A stretch of 64,000 nt of DNA from Acidipila rosea. GTDB taxonomy: Bacteria; Acidobacteriota; Terriglobia; Terriglobales; Acidobacteriaceae. Where the stretch lies: NCBI RefSeq assembly GCF_004339725.1, contig NZ_SMGK01000002.1, positions 248,001 through 312,000 on the forward strand. The letters are read 5' to 3'. Each line of letters begins with the position of its first letter. Positions within the stretch are counted from its first letter, which is position 1. The notes below the pieces were generated by a model that was not told the DNA's origin, made no database searches, and was given only the letters and a program-made list of their open reading frames with translations. A program made the translations under genes and the position numbers. Of the stretch, positions 35,839-44,716 are shown one piece after another.

Positions 35839-36414
35839 ATGGGTACGGTTGAGATTCTCGGCTTTATCACCGGTGTGCTGTGCGTCTTTCTGGCCATCCG
35901 GGAAAATATCTGGAACTGGCCCATCGGCATCGCCAATAACATCTTCTATCTCATCGTTTTCTGGCAGGCAAAGCTCTATGCCGACTCCGGCCTGCAGCTC
36001 TTCTATATGTCGATAGCCATCTACGGCTGGTGGTTCTGGCTGCGGCGAGGGGAGCGCCGCAGCGGTACGAGCGAAATCCGCACTATTTCCCCGCGGATGG
36101 CCTGGGCGCTCTCGCTCGTGACCATCGTTTCGGCCGTCCTGCTCCACCTCATTCTCAGTCGCTATACCGATTCGACCGTCCCGTGGGGAGACGGCATCAC
36201 CACCGCTCTCAGCCTCACCGCTCAGTTCATGCTGGGCCGCAAGCTCCTTGAGAACTGGGTCGTCTGGATGGTCGCCGATGTCATTTACATCGCGCTCTAT
36301 TGCTATAAGCACCTTTACCTCACCGCGGTGCTCTACGCCATCTTTTTTGCCCTCTGCGTCTCCGGATATACGCGCTGGCGAGCGACCCTGCGCGCCGAGG
36401 TCCTCCCTGTATGA
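35839..36414 (+). CDS. pnuC: Nicotinamide riboside transporter PnuC
   Basis: 191-residue inner-membrane carrier with about seven helices. It contains the family signature RENIWNWPIGIANNIFYLIVFW near the N-terminus, with the WNWPIGI core that lines the substrate path, then YADSGLQLFYMSIAIYGWWFW and a C-terminal ENWVVWMVADVIYIALYCYK. The ATG at 35839 is preferred to a GTG 20 codons upstream, because family members begin close to the EILGFITG stretch. The stop overlaps the next gene's start (ATGA). That gene is a nicotinamide-riboside-kinase-like ATPase, so uptake and trapping by phosphorylation are coupled. Confidence 0.92.
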   Translation: MGTVEILGFITGVLCVFLAIRENIWNWPIGIANNIFYLIVFWQAKLYADSGLQLFYMSIAIYGWWFWLRRGERRSGTSEIRTISPRMAWALSLVTIVSAVLLHLILSRYTDSTVPWGDGITTALSLTAQFMLGRKLLENWVVWMVADVIYIALYCYKHLYLTAVLYAIFFALCVSGYTRWRATLRAEVLPV

Positions 36415-36974
36415 AGCGTGTAGCCGTCGTCGGCGCCGAATCCACAGGCAAGAGCACCCTCTGCGCCCGGCTCGCGCAACACTACCAGACGGCATGGGTG
36501 CCTGAATACGGCCGCGAATACACCCTGGAGCTCGCCGCCCGCCTCGGCGCAATGGATGCCATTCACTGGACGGAAGCCGACTTCCTCCAGATAGCCAAAG
36601 GCCAGCTGGCTGCTGAAAAGGAGGCCCAACAGCACGCTGCCGGCCTCCTTATCTGCGATACGGATATCCTCGCCGTTTCCATCTGGCAGGAGCGTTATCT
36701 CGGGACACGCAATCGCGCCATCGAGGCGCTGGCCTCCGCCCATCCCATCGACCTCTACCTGCTCACCGCGTGCGATGTGCCCTTCGTCGCCGACGAAATC
36801 CGCGATGGCGAACACTTCCGCGAGTGGATGACCGCCCGCTTCCGCGAGGTTCTCGATCACAAGCAACTGCCCTTCGTCGAGCTGCACGGCGACTGGCAGC
36901 AGCGCTTTGACCAGGCCGCGGCTGCCATCGACCGCCTTACGGCTTCGGCATCAGGTACTTGTCGTACCAGTTGA
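36411..36974 (+). CDS. Nicotinamide riboside kinase (NadR C-terminal-like ATPase)
   Basis: 187-residue P-loop kinase equivalent to the ribosylnicotinamide kinase half of NadR, without its NMN adenylyltransferase half or DNA-binding domain. Seen: Walker A GAESTGKST (8-16), WVPEYGREY, the lid-like EADFLQIAKGQ and Walker-B-like LLICDTD. It would phosphorylate nicotinamide riboside brought in by PnuC to NMN. Overlaps pnuC by 4 bases. Its 3' end overlaps the convergent S9 peptidase gene by 38 bases. Confidence 0.87.
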   Translation: MKRVAVVGAESTGKSTLCARLAQHYQTAWVPEYGREYTLELAARLGAMDAIHWTEADFLQIAKGQLAAEKEAQQHAAGLLICDTDILAVSIWQERYLGTRNRAIEALASAHPIDLYLLTACDVPFVADEIRDGEHFREWMTARFREVLDHKQLPFVELHGDWQQRFDQAAAAIDRLTASASGTCRTS

Positions 36975-38955
36975 AGTAGCGCTGGTAGCGGTCGCGGATG
37001 AAGCTTGGCCGGGTAAAGCCGTGAAACTGCCCCGGATAAACAATCAGCTCCGTCGGAACATTCAGGCTTCGCAGCGCCTCATACATCTGCTCGCCCGCCA
37101 CGACCGGCACGTTGAAGTCGCGGTCGCCTCCCATGAACAGCGTCGGCGTCTTGATCCGATCTGCATGGAAGAGCGGGTAGCCCAGCTTTAGATAAGCCTG
37201 TGGGTTCTTCCACGGCGAGCCCACCTCGTTGTCGTACTGAAAGACATACTGGTCCACGCCGTAAAGCGACAGTGGATTGCCCGTACCCGCTCCGCTGATC
37301 GCCGCCTTGAAGCGTGTCGTGCTGGCAATTGTGTAATCCGTCAGGATGCCGCCGTAACTCCATCCGCCCACGCCCAGCCGATCAGGATCGGCGATTCCCT
37401 CCTTCACCGCCTCATCGACCGCAGCCAGCAAATCGATCACTTCCTTGTCGCCCCAATCAGCAAAGATGGCCTGCTGGTAACTCGCCGAGCGCCCCGCGCT
37501 GCCGCGATAGTTCACATTGAGTACCGCATAGCCGCGCGCTGCAAAGAGCTGCCGCTCCGGGTTGAACATGTGCGCATCCTGCGCATCCGGGCCGCCGTGA
37601 ATCCGCAGCAGCATCGGAACCTTGCTCCCCGCTGCATAGGTTGGAGGCAACGTCAGCACGGCGTGAACCTCATTGCCGTCCTTCGTCTTTGCAGAAAGGT
37701 CCTGCGTTTTGCCCAGCTTCAACTGGGCCAGCAGCGCATCGTTGTGGGAGGTCAGCTTGCGCAGCTTGCCATCTTCCAGCGCGAAGATCTCCGGCGCCGT
37801 CTCATCCGTTGACCAGAGTGCCGCCGCGTGACCGGCCGCCGCATCATGGGTCAGCACCACCCCCGGCGTCTTCACCAGTCTGCGAACCGTCCCGTCTGCC
37901 ACGTTTACTGAAGCCGGATATTGCGAGCGGTCATCCTCGACCAACACCACAATCGACTTACCATCCGCCGACCACTCCGGCTGCGACACCGCGCGATCCA
38001 GCTTGGTTGTCAGCACGCGCGGCTCGCCCCCATCCGCACCTACCACCGCCAGTTTGAACTGGTTGTACTCCTCATACTTCGGCTCGCTGCCCTGCAGGTA
38101 CGCTACCTGCGTGCTGTCCGGGCTCCAGGCCAGCTTTCCGGCATCGGGCCCGTCAAAGGTTGTCAGCTTCCGTGCTGTCGATCCAGCCTTTGCATCCACA
38201 ACAAAAACATCCGTATTTGTCGTGCGATCCGGGTCTGCATCATGGTTGCTCACATACGCGATGCGTCTGCCGTCCGGCGACCAGACAGCCCGGCCTTCAT
38301 CGAACGCCGGATCCGTAGTCAGCTTCTCCAGCTTGTGCGTGGCCAGGTCGTAGAGATAGAGCTGCGTGTGTTCGTTATCCCGCAGGTAGCCCACCACATC
38401 CTGCTTGAAGTGGTAGCGGTCCAGCACGATCGGCTTCGGCTTTTCCTCGCCTTCCTTCTTTTCCGGCTTCTCCGGTTCGTCGCTGGGCTTGATCGCCAGC
38501 AGCAGCTGCTTGCTATCCGGCGACCATTCATAGGCTGAGAGCTCTCCCTTTACATCCGTCAACTGCCTCGCCTCACCGCCCCGCCTGTCAAGCACCCACA
38601 CCTGCGTGCCCTTCGCCGCCCCCTTGCGCCCGGAGAGGAAGGATATATATTTCCCATCCGGCGACCATCGCGGCGCGCTGGCCGACTCATCGCCATAGGT
38701 CAGCTCGATGTCCTCCGTGCCCTGCCAGTTCGTCATCCACAGGTGGGTCACCCGCTTATCCGCCGCCACGTCGGTGGTGTTCACCGTGTAGGCGACCCAG
38801 TTGCCATGAGGCGAGACCACCGGTGCTCCTACATCCTGTAGCTTGAAGAGATCGTCAAGCATCATCGAGTGCGGCGAGGCTGCTGGGGTTTGGGCAGACA
38901 ACACGGGAGTGATGGCGGCAATGGCCGCAAGAGCGAGGGAAACTTTCCGGATCAT
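36937..38955 (-). CDS. Exported S9 family peptidase
   Basis: 672 residues: signal peptide (1-21, cut near VLSAQ), a TolB-like propeller (about 30-400) with repeated WSPDGK/SPDSKQ blade motifs, then a prolyl-oligopeptidase hydrolase domain (about 420-670). The triad is visible: Ser in GGWSYGG, Asp in GGDRDFNVP, and His in PGQFHGFT. A charged Lys/Glu-rich stretch (EPEKPEKKEGEEKPKP) interrupts the propeller around 165-185. The ATG at 38955 gives the clean signal peptide; the frame continues upstream without one. It is tail-to-tail with, and overlaps, the nicotinamide riboside kinase gene. It is paralogous to the S9 peptidase at 17556-19622. Confidence 0.93.
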   Translation of the reverse strand: MIRKVSLALAAIAAITPVLSAQTPAASPHSMMLDDLFKLQDVGAPVVSPHGNWVAYTVNTTDVAADKRVTHLWMTNWQGTEDIELTYGDESASAPRWSPDGKYISFLSGRKGAAKGTQVWVLDRRGGEARQLTDVKGELSAYEWSPDSKQLLLAIKPSDEPEKPEKKEGEEKPKPIVLDRYHFKQDVVGYLRDNEHTQLYLYDLATHKLEKLTTDPAFDEGRAVWSPDGRRIAYVSNHDADPDRTTNTDVFVVDAKAGSTARKLTTFDGPDAGKLAWSPDSTQVAYLQGSEPKYEEYNQFKLAVVGADGGEPRVLTTKLDRAVSQPEWSADGKSIVVLVEDDRSQYPASVNVADGTVRRLVKTPGVVLTHDAAAGHAAALWSTDETAPEIFALEDGKLRKLTSHNDALLAQLKLGKTQDLSAKTKDGNEVHAVLTLPPTYAAGSKVPMLLRIHGGPDAQDAHMFNPERQLFAARGYAVLNVNYRGSAGRSASYQQAIFADWGDKEVIDLLAAVDEAVKEGIADPDRLGVGGWSYGGILTDYTIASTTRFKAAISGAGTGNPLSLYGVDQYVFQYDNEVGSPWKNPQAYLKLGYPLFHADRIKTPTLFMGGDRDFNVPVVAGEQMYEALRSLNVPTELIVYPGQFHGFTRPSFIRDRYQRYFNWYDKYLMPKP

Positions 38956-39046
38956 GGAGCGAAGTATATAGCCAGATACCCCCGCCACCGCTAGACTTTT
39001 TCTCAGCCCGGAGCTCACCAGCCGAGCCATTTACACTAACTAAGTC

Positions 39047-40339
39047 ATGGACAAATTTGTTATCCGCGGCGGTAATCCGCTGCTGGGCACCATCCGCGTC
39101 AGCGGCGCTAAGAACTCGGCCCTTCCCTGCATGGCGGCAGCCATTCTCACCGAAGATGAAGTCATCCTTGAAAACATCCCCCAGGTACGCGACATTGAAA
39201 CCGAGCGCAAGCTGCTCGTCTCCATGGGCGCCGAGGTCGAGCTAGGCTACGGCCGCGCCCAGCATCGCACCTCCATCAGCTGCCGTGTGCTCTCAGACCC
39301 TGTTGCCAAGTACGAAATCGTCAAGACGATGCGCGCTTCGTCGCTCGTGCTCGGGCCGCTCGTCGCCCGCACCGGCCTCGCCCGCGTAGCCATGCCCGGC
39401 GGTTGCGCCATCGGCGGCCGGCCCATCGACCTCCACATCAAAGGTCTTGAAACCATGGGCGCCAAGATCAGCTACGAGCACGGCTACATCGAGGCACGCG
39501 CTGAGCGGCTCAAGGGCGCCAAGATCGTCTTCGACAAGATCACAGTCACCGGCACAGAAGACCTGCTCATGGCCGCGGTCCTCGCCGAGGGCGAAACCGT
39601 GATGGAAAACTGCGCCCGGGAGCCCGAGGTCACCGACCTTGCTGCCCTGCTGACCGCCATGGGGGCCAATATTGAAGGTGCGGGCTCCTCCACCATCCGC
39701 GTCCAGGGGGTGGAAAAGCTTCACGGCGCCCGCCACCGCATCAATCCCGACCGCATCGAGGCAGGCACGTTTCTCGTGGCAGGGGCGATCACCGGCGGCG
39801 ACCTTTGCGTCGCCAACTGCAACCCGGCGCACCTCGGCGCCGTCCTCAAAAAGCTCGAAGAGAGCGGCGTCCGCGTGGACATTATTGCCAAGGACCAGAT
39901 TCGCGTCCGCAGCGAAGGCGCGTTGAAGGCCACCGATATCTCCACAGAAGAGTATCCCGGTTTCCCCACGGACATGCAGGCGCAATACATGGCGCTTGCT
40001 ACCCAGGCCGAGGGAACCTCAGTGGTTGCCGAAAACATCTTCGAGAACCGCTTCATGCACGTGCAGGAACTCGCGCGCATGGGCGCAAACATCAAGGTCG
40101 ATGGCCGCACCGCGACCGTGCGCGGCAAAGCGCCGCTCTCTGCCGCTGCCGTCATGTGCTCTGACCTCCGCGCCTCTGCTTCACTGGTCCTGGCGGCGCT
40201 GGTGGCCGACGGTGAATCCATCCTCGACCGCGTCTACCACATGGATCGCGGCTATGAACACATTGAGGAGAAGCTCCGTGGCGTCGGCGCGCAGATACGC
40301 CGCATGGGCAACATCTTCGGCGACAAGGGTGAAGAGTAA
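39047..40339 (+). CDS. murA: UDP-N-acetylglucosamine 1-carboxyvinyltransferase
   Basis: 430-residue cytosolic enzyme for the first committed step of peptidoglycan synthesis (enolpyruvyl transfer from PEP), the target of fosfomycin. Seen: [20 protein letters not shown] with the catalytic Lys22-Asn23, active-site Cys120 in [11 protein letters not shown] (the residue fosfomycin alkylates), [23 protein letters not shown] and [11 protein letters not shown]. The Cys rather than Asp at 120 predicts fosfomycin sensitivity at the target. Divergent from the S9 peptidase by 91 bases. No strong ribosome-binding site is seen. A hairpin follows the stop. Confidence 0.97.
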   Translation: MDKFVIRGGNPLLGTIRVSGAKNSALPCMAAAILTEDEVILENIPQVRDIETERKLLVSMGAEVELGYGRAQHRTSISCRVLSDPVAKYEIVKTMRASSLVLGPLVARTGLARVAMPGGCAIGGRPIDLHIKGLETMGAKISYEHGYIEARAERLKGAKIVFDKITVTGTEDLLMAAVLAEGETVMENCAREPEVTDLAALLTAMGANIEGAGSSTIRVQGVEKLHGARHRINPDRIEAGTFLVAGAITGGDLCVANCNPAHLGAVLKKLEESGVRVDIIAKDQIRVRSEGALKATDISTEEYPGFPTDMQAQYMALATQAEGTSVVAENIFENRFMHVQELARMGANIKVDGRTATVRGKAPLSAAAVMCSDLRASASLVLAALVADGESILDRVYHMDRGYEHIEEKLRGVGAQIRRMGNIFGDKGEE

Positions 40340-40352
40340 AATTCGTGTGTCA

Positions 40353-40376
40353 CAGGCCTCACATGTTTGAGGCCTG
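40353..40376 (+). terminator. Hairpin after murA, possible weak terminator
   Basis: Perfect 9-bp inverted repeat CAGGCCTCA with TGAGGCCTG around a 6-base loop, 13 bases after the murA stop. Only a short AAGCTTTAT tail follows, so termination would be weak. The GGAGG site of the next gene lies 10 bases further on. Confidence 0.5.
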
Positions 40377-40395
40377 AAGCTTTATCGGAGGCAAG

Positions 40396-41499
40396 ATGAT
40401 TCTTCGCAAGCTGGCCGTTGCTGCTCTGGCTGTTTTCCTACCCGCACTCTCTCATGCACAACAGCCGCTTCGAGTCGCCATTGTCGGACTCGAACACGGC
40501 CATGTCGGCGGCTTCCTCAATCAATTTCCCAGGCAGCATGAAGTGCAGCTCGTCGGCATTGTCGATGCTGATGCTGCGCTCTCTGCGCGGTACGAGAAGC
40601 AGTACCACCTCGATCACAGCCTCTTCTACAGCAGCCTCGACGCAATGGTCGCCGCGCGTCACCCGCAGGCGCTTCTCGTCTATACCTCCATCGGCGAACA
40701 TCGCCGGGTCATCGAAGCAGCCGCGCAGCACGGCCTTAGCGTCATGGTTGAAAAGCCGCTGACCCTCTCGCTTCCCGATGCTCTGGCCATCCGTCAGGCC
40801 GCCCGCGCTCACCACATTCAGGTGCTCGTCAACTATGAAACCACCTGGTATGCCAGCAATCGCGCAGCCTACGACCAGCTGGAAAGCGGCAAAATTGGAG
40901 ACGCCCGCAAGGTCGTCGTTCACGATGGCCACCAGGGCCCTAAGGAAATCGGCGTCCAACCGGAGTTTCTCAAGTGGCTCACTGATCCGGCGCTGAACGG
41001 CGCAGGCGCTCTCTATGACTTTGGCTGCTATGGCGCCGACCTGATGACGTGGCTCATGCACGGCCAGGCTCCCATCAGCGTCACGGCCGTCGCCCAGAGC
41101 GATAAGCCGGAGACTTATTCTCGGGTGGACGACGATGCCACCATCATCCTGCAGTATCCTCACGCGCAGGCTGTGCTGATGCCCTCATGGAACTGGCCCT
41201 TCGCCCGCAAGGATATGGAAGTCTACGGCGCGACCGGCTACGCCATCACCGTGGGCCCGGATCAGTTGCGCCTTCGCTATAAAAATGAGGATGCGGAGCA
41301 TGAGATCACCGCTCCTCCGCTCACCCCACCCAATGATGGCTCGCTGCATTATCTGAGCGCCGTGATGAATGGTTCGCTGGTTCCCAAGGGAGATCTCACC
41401 TCGCTCGATACAAACATGGTCGTCATGCAGATTCTCGATGCCGCACGGGAATCTGCCCGGACAGGCCGCACCATCAAGCTCAAGCCGCTTCCTCAATAA
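40396..41499 (+). CDS. Gfo/Idh/MocA family oxidoreductase with signal peptide
   Basis: 367 residues: an N-terminal hydrophobic signal (MILRKLAVAALAVFLPALSHA, 1-21), a Rossmann domain opening VAIVGLEHGHVGGF (28-40), where the usual GxGxxG reads GLEHGH, then the family EKP motif (Glu119-Lys120-Pro121) and a C-terminal alpha/beta substrate domain. These enzymes oxidise or reduce sugars and inositols with NAD(P). No twin-arginine motif is present, so export of a folded cofactor-loaded enzyme by Tat is not supported, and a Sec signal is odd for an NAD(P) enzyme. GGAGG lies 4 bases before the ATG. The substrate is unknown. Confidence 0.83.
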   Translation: MILRKLAVAALAVFLPALSHAQQPLRVAIVGLEHGHVGGFLNQFPRQHEVQLVGIVDADAALSARYEKQYHLDHSLFYSSLDAMVAARHPQALLVYTSIGEHRRVIEAAAQHGLSVMVEKPLTLSLPDALAIRQAARAHHIQVLVNYETTWYASNRAAYDQLESGKIGDARKVVVHDGHQGPKEIGVQPEFLKWLTDPALNGAGALYDFGCYGADLMTWLMHGQAPISVTAVAQSDKPETYSRVDDDATIILQYPHAQAVLMPSWNWPFARKDMEVYGATGYAITVGPDQLRLRYKNEDAEHEITAPPLTPPNDGSLHYLSAVMNGSLVPKGDLTSLDTNMVVMQILDAARESARTGRTIKLKPLPQ

Positions 41500-41510
41500 A
41501 AATCAGATAA

Positions 41511-41535
41511 CCCGCGCCTCTTCCTGAGGCGCGGG
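41511..41535. terminator. Strong hairpin downstream of the Gfo/Idh gene
   Basis: Perfect 10-bp GC-rich inverted repeat CCCGCGCCTC with GAGGCGCGGG around a 5-base loop, 11 bases past the stop. No T-run follows on the + strand. On the minus strand it is followed by TTATCTGATTTTTATT, which is a better tail. It could act as a pause, an mRNA-stabilising 3' end, or a barrier before the SCO gene. Confidence 0.5.
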
Positions 41536-41554
41536 GACGGGCGTATTCTAAAGG

Positions 41555-42406
41555 GTGAAAAAGACAGGCTTTCTTTTCGTACTCGCCGCGCTTGCCATAG
41601 CGTTGGCAGTTCCTTGCGCCAGCGCACAGTATTCTGCCGACAAACCTCTTGGCGCATCCGCGCAGAACGCGCCCGCTTATCTGAAGAACGCCGGCATCAG
41701 TCAGGAACTGAACCATCCTCTGCCCCTCGCCGACGAATTCACCGACGCCACCGGTCAGAAGACTCCCCTCGGCACCTACTTCGGACGTCGTCCAGTCATG
41801 CTGGCTCTGGTCTATTACAACTGCGGCATGCTCTGCCCGCAGGTGTTGCATGGCATGGCATCCGCGCTGTCGCAGACAGGCTTTCACGCAGGCAAGGAAT
41901 ACGATGTGGTCGTCGCCAGTATCAATCCTGACGACAAGACATCGGATGCCGCGGAGGCAAAGCAGCAGTTCCTCAAGACGCTCGGCCAGCCGGATGCCGG
42001 GAAATATGTCCACTTTCTCATCGGCCCTCAGAAGTCGATCAACGACCTCTCCGCTGCGACCGGCTTCCACTATGTTCGTGTTCCCGGCCCTGATGGCAAA
42101 ATGGACCAGTTTGCCCACTCCAGTGTCATCATGATCGCCACTCCCGATGGCAGAATGTCGAAATACCTCTCCGGCATCGACTATCAGTCCCGCGATGTTC
42201 GCCTCGCCCTCATCCAGGCCAGCAACCACAAGATCGGCAGCTTCAGCGATATGGTGCTGCTCTACTGCTGCAACTACACCCCAAGTCAGGGCCGCTATAC
42301 AGTTGCCGTGCTGCGCATTCTTTCGATTGCAGCGATGGCCTCGCTGCTCGCACTAGGCGGCATCTTCTATCTGCTCAGCCGCAAGCCGAAGACGCGCGCC
42401 AGTTAG
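41555..42406 (+). CDS. SCO1/SenC family copper chaperone-like protein
   Basis: 283 residues: signal peptide (1-24), a thioredoxin-like SCO domain with the copper-binding CxxxC (Cys90 and Cys94 in YYNCGMLCPQVL) and the later His in FAHSSVIMI, then a C-terminal membrane helix (about 258-276) followed by a positively charged tail. SCO proteins load the CuA centre of cytochrome oxidase or act as thiol reductases. The membrane helix at the C-terminus instead of the N-terminus is a variant form. The start is GTG 41555, with AAAGG immediately upstream. A second, different SCO lies at 45226-46128. Its stop overlaps the convergent ABC gene by 3 bases. Confidence 0.88.
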   Translation: MKKTGFLFVLAALAIALAVPCASAQYSADKPLGASAQNAPAYLKNAGISQELNHPLPLADEFTDATGQKTPLGTYFGRRPVMLALVYYNCGMLCPQVLHGMASALSQTGFHAGKEYDVVVASINPDDKTSDAAEAKQQFLKTLGQPDAGKYVHFLIGPQKSINDLSAATGFHYVRVPGPDGKMDQFAHSSVIMIATPDGRMSKYLSGIDYQSRDVRLALIQASNHKIGSFSDMVLLYCCNYTPSQGRYTVAVLRILSIAAMASLLALGGIFYLLSRKPKTRAS

Positions 42407-44286
42407 CTTTCCGTTTCGAGCACCGCGCCACCTTCACCCGGCGCCAGAAAAAGATTCTGCTCCAGGCCGTGCTGCCGCGTGTAGAGGTCATAGTAGCGAC
42501 CTTCCAGCGCATAGAGCATCTCGTGCGTTCCCCGCTCCACGATCTGTCCGCCTTCCACAACAAGGATCTGGTCTGCCCGCCGGATCGTCGACAGTCTGTG
42601 CGCGATCACAAACGTTGTCCGCCCCTGCATCAGGTAGCTGAGCCCCTGCTGGATCATCGCCTCCGACTCTGAATCGAGCGATGAGGTCGCCTCATCCAGG
42701 ATCAGTATCCGAGGATCGGCCAGGATCGCCCGCGCAATCGAGAGCCGCTGCCGCTGGCCGCCAGACAGCTTCACGCCTCGCTCGCCGACGATCGTCTCAT
42801 AGCCATCGGCAAAGCGCTCCGCAAACTCATCCACTCGCGCAATGCGGCAAGCCTCCAGAAACTCCTCGTCCGTCGCCTCCGGATAAGAGAACACGACATT
42901 CTCGCGGATCGTCCCGTCGAAGAGAAATGACTCCTGCAGGACCACGCCCAGCTGGCTCCGATAGCTGTCGAGCTTCACGGTCGCCAGGTCGATCCCGTCC
43001 ACCAGCACTTGGCCTGTATCGGGTGTGTGGAAGGCGCAAACCAGGCTGATGATCGTCGATTTGCCTGAACCCGACGAACCCACCAGCGCCGTTACTGTCC
43101 CAGGCTGTGAATCGAAGGTGATCCCATGCAGCACAGGCTTGTCAGCCTCATAGGCAAAGCGGACATCTTCGAACCTCACCTCGCCGCGCAGCTCACCCAA
43201 TGTCGTCACTCGCTTCGGGTCGCTGAACTCGTCCTTCTCTTCCAGGATTTCAATCGTGCGATCCAGCCCGGCGACCGCTTCGGTCAACTGTGTACCGACG
43301 TTCACCACCTGGAAGACCGGCGCAACCATAATCGCCAGGAAAAAGGTGTACTGGAAGTAGCCGCCGGTCGTCATCTGGCCGTGCAGCACAGCGCGGCCAC
43401 CAAGCAGCATCACCATCCCGCCCACAACACCCATGACCGTCGTCGCTGCGAACGACAGCGTGCTCGTCGCCGTCAACGACCGCATCACGTTTTCAAGCAG
43501 CCGCTGCACACCGCCGGCAAAGACGCCCGCCTCACGCTTCTCTGCGAAATAACCCTTGACCACGCGCACGCCGCCCAGTGACTCGGTGAGCCTGCCCGTC
43601 ACCTCGGCATTGATCCGGCCACGCTCGCGGAAGATGGGCCGTATCGTTTTGAATGCCTTCTGCAGCACAACGACAAACAAGGCCACCACGCCGAAGACGG
43701 CCAGCGTCATATTGCGATTGCTGTAAAGCAGATAGCCAAACACAATCGCGGCGGTCATGATGCCGCCCACGAACTCGACCAGCCCCGTTCCGATCAGGTT
43801 CCGGACGCCCTCAACATCGGTCATGATGCGCGAGACCAGCACCCCCGTGCGGTTGCTGTCATAGAAGCTGACGGAGAGCCTGCCAATGTGCTGCTGCACC
43901 TCTTTGCGCAGATCCGCAATCAGCCGTTGCGCCTCTTTTGAAAGCAGCTGGGTCAATGCAAAGGAAGTAGCTGCCTGCACAGCTGTCGCTGCAAAAACCA
44001 GACCAACCAGTTGCAGCAGCTTCTCCGCATGGTGGTGGTTCAGCACCGTGTCGATCAGATATTTTGAAGACCAGGGCAGCACCAGCCCTGAGACCCGGTT
44101 CACCGCCATCAGCAACAGCCCCAGAAAGAGCAGCGCGCGGCGTGGGCGAATCAGCCGCCACACCTCCGGCAGCACCTTCTTGAGCTGCGGCTTGCGCTTC
44201 GGCATCTCCGCCGCCGCGCCCTTCGCCGCCCCACGCGACGAGGTGCTGCGCTCAGCTCTTGCCGACATGGAACCGGGACGCATCAT
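42403..44286 (-). CDS. ABC exporter, membrane domain fused to ATPase
   Basis: 627-residue half-transporter: a basic cytosolic N-tail (1-40), six helices (about 50-340), and an ATPase domain with A-loop FAYEAD, Walker A GSSGSGKST, Q-loop VVLQESFLF, signature LSGGQRQ, Walker B RILILDEATSS and switch His in VIAHRLS. It resembles MsbA/BmrA-type lipid or drug exporters and is distinct from the exporter at 4876, whose signature reads LSTGQ. The ATG at 44286 directly follows the stop of a small membrane protein gene, so the two are co-transcribed. The substrate is unknown. Confidence 0.91.
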   Translation of the reverse strand: MMRPGSMSARAERSTSSRGAAKGAAAEMPKRKPQLKKVLPEVWRLIRPRRALLFLGLLLMAVNRVSGLVLPWSSKYLIDTVLNHHHAEKLLQLVGLVFAATAVQAATSFALTQLLSKEAQRLIADLRKEVQQHIGRLSVSFYDSNRTGVLVSRIMTDVEGVRNLIGTGLVEFVGGIMTAAIVFGYLLYSNRNMTLAVFGVVALFVVVLQKAFKTIRPIFRERGRINAEVTGRLTESLGGVRVVKGYFAEKREAGVFAGGVQRLLENVMRSLTATSTLSFAATTVMGVVGGMVMLLGGRAVLHGQMTTGGYFQYTFFLAIMVAPVFQVVNVGTQLTEAVAGLDRTIEILEEKDEFSDPKRVTTLGELRGEVRFEDVRFAYEADKPVLHGITFDSQPGTVTALVGSSGSGKSTIISLVCAFHTPDTGQVLVDGIDLATVKLDSYRSQLGVVLQESFLFDGTIRENVVFSYPEATDEEFLEACRIARVDEFAERFADGYETIVGERGVKLSGGQRQRLSIARAILADPRILILDEATSSLDSESEAMIQQGLSYLMQGRTTFVIAHRLSTIRRADQILVVEGGQIVERGTHEMLYALEGRYYDLYTRQHGLEQNLFLAPGEGGAVLETES

Positions 44287-44661
44287 CTAGGCCCGCGCTC
44301 TGCGCGCCGCGATGAACGACCGCACGCACAGCACCACGTAAACCAGCAGCAGCGCCGCCATCGCAGCCTTCTCCTCGACGGCCACCGGACGCGCAAACTG
44401 CACACCCTGCTTCATGCGCACAAAGTCCACCAGCGCCTTCGCCGTGCCGAGAAAGCCGAGCAGGCCGATCGTGACGGCGATATGCATGTGGAGCATCCGC
44501 TTCTTCACATCATCCGTACGCGCAAGAAAGCCGAAGATGACCAGCAGTAGCCCTGCGAACGCCGGAATCAGCGAAGTAGGCGCATGGGCGCCCGTCGCCA
44601 TAAATGAAAACAGCCCAAGCAGAATGAGAACAATACCGAATGAAATCGTGAGTCTTGCCAT
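44287..44661 (-). CDS. Small four-helix membrane protein, unknown function
   Basis: 124 residues with four hydrophobic segments (about 6-25, 29-47, 60-82 and 98-117) separated by short charged loops (ARTDDVKKRM), and a basic C-terminus (AARRARA). No known motif was recognised. It lies immediately upstream of the ABC exporter with no gap, so it may belong to that system, for example as an accessory subunit. That is inferred from position only. Confidence 0.75.
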   Translation of the reverse strand: MARLTISFGIVLILLGLFSFMATGAHAPTSLIPAFAGLLLVIFGFLARTDDVKKRMLHMHIAVTIGLLGFLGTAKALVDFVRMKQGVQFARPVAVEEKAAMAALLLVYVVLCVRSFIAARRARA

Positions 44662-44716
44662 TGTTGCGTGTGCCTCCAGAGCACAAAAATCGTATGGTTC
44701 TTACTTCCCTGCGGCT

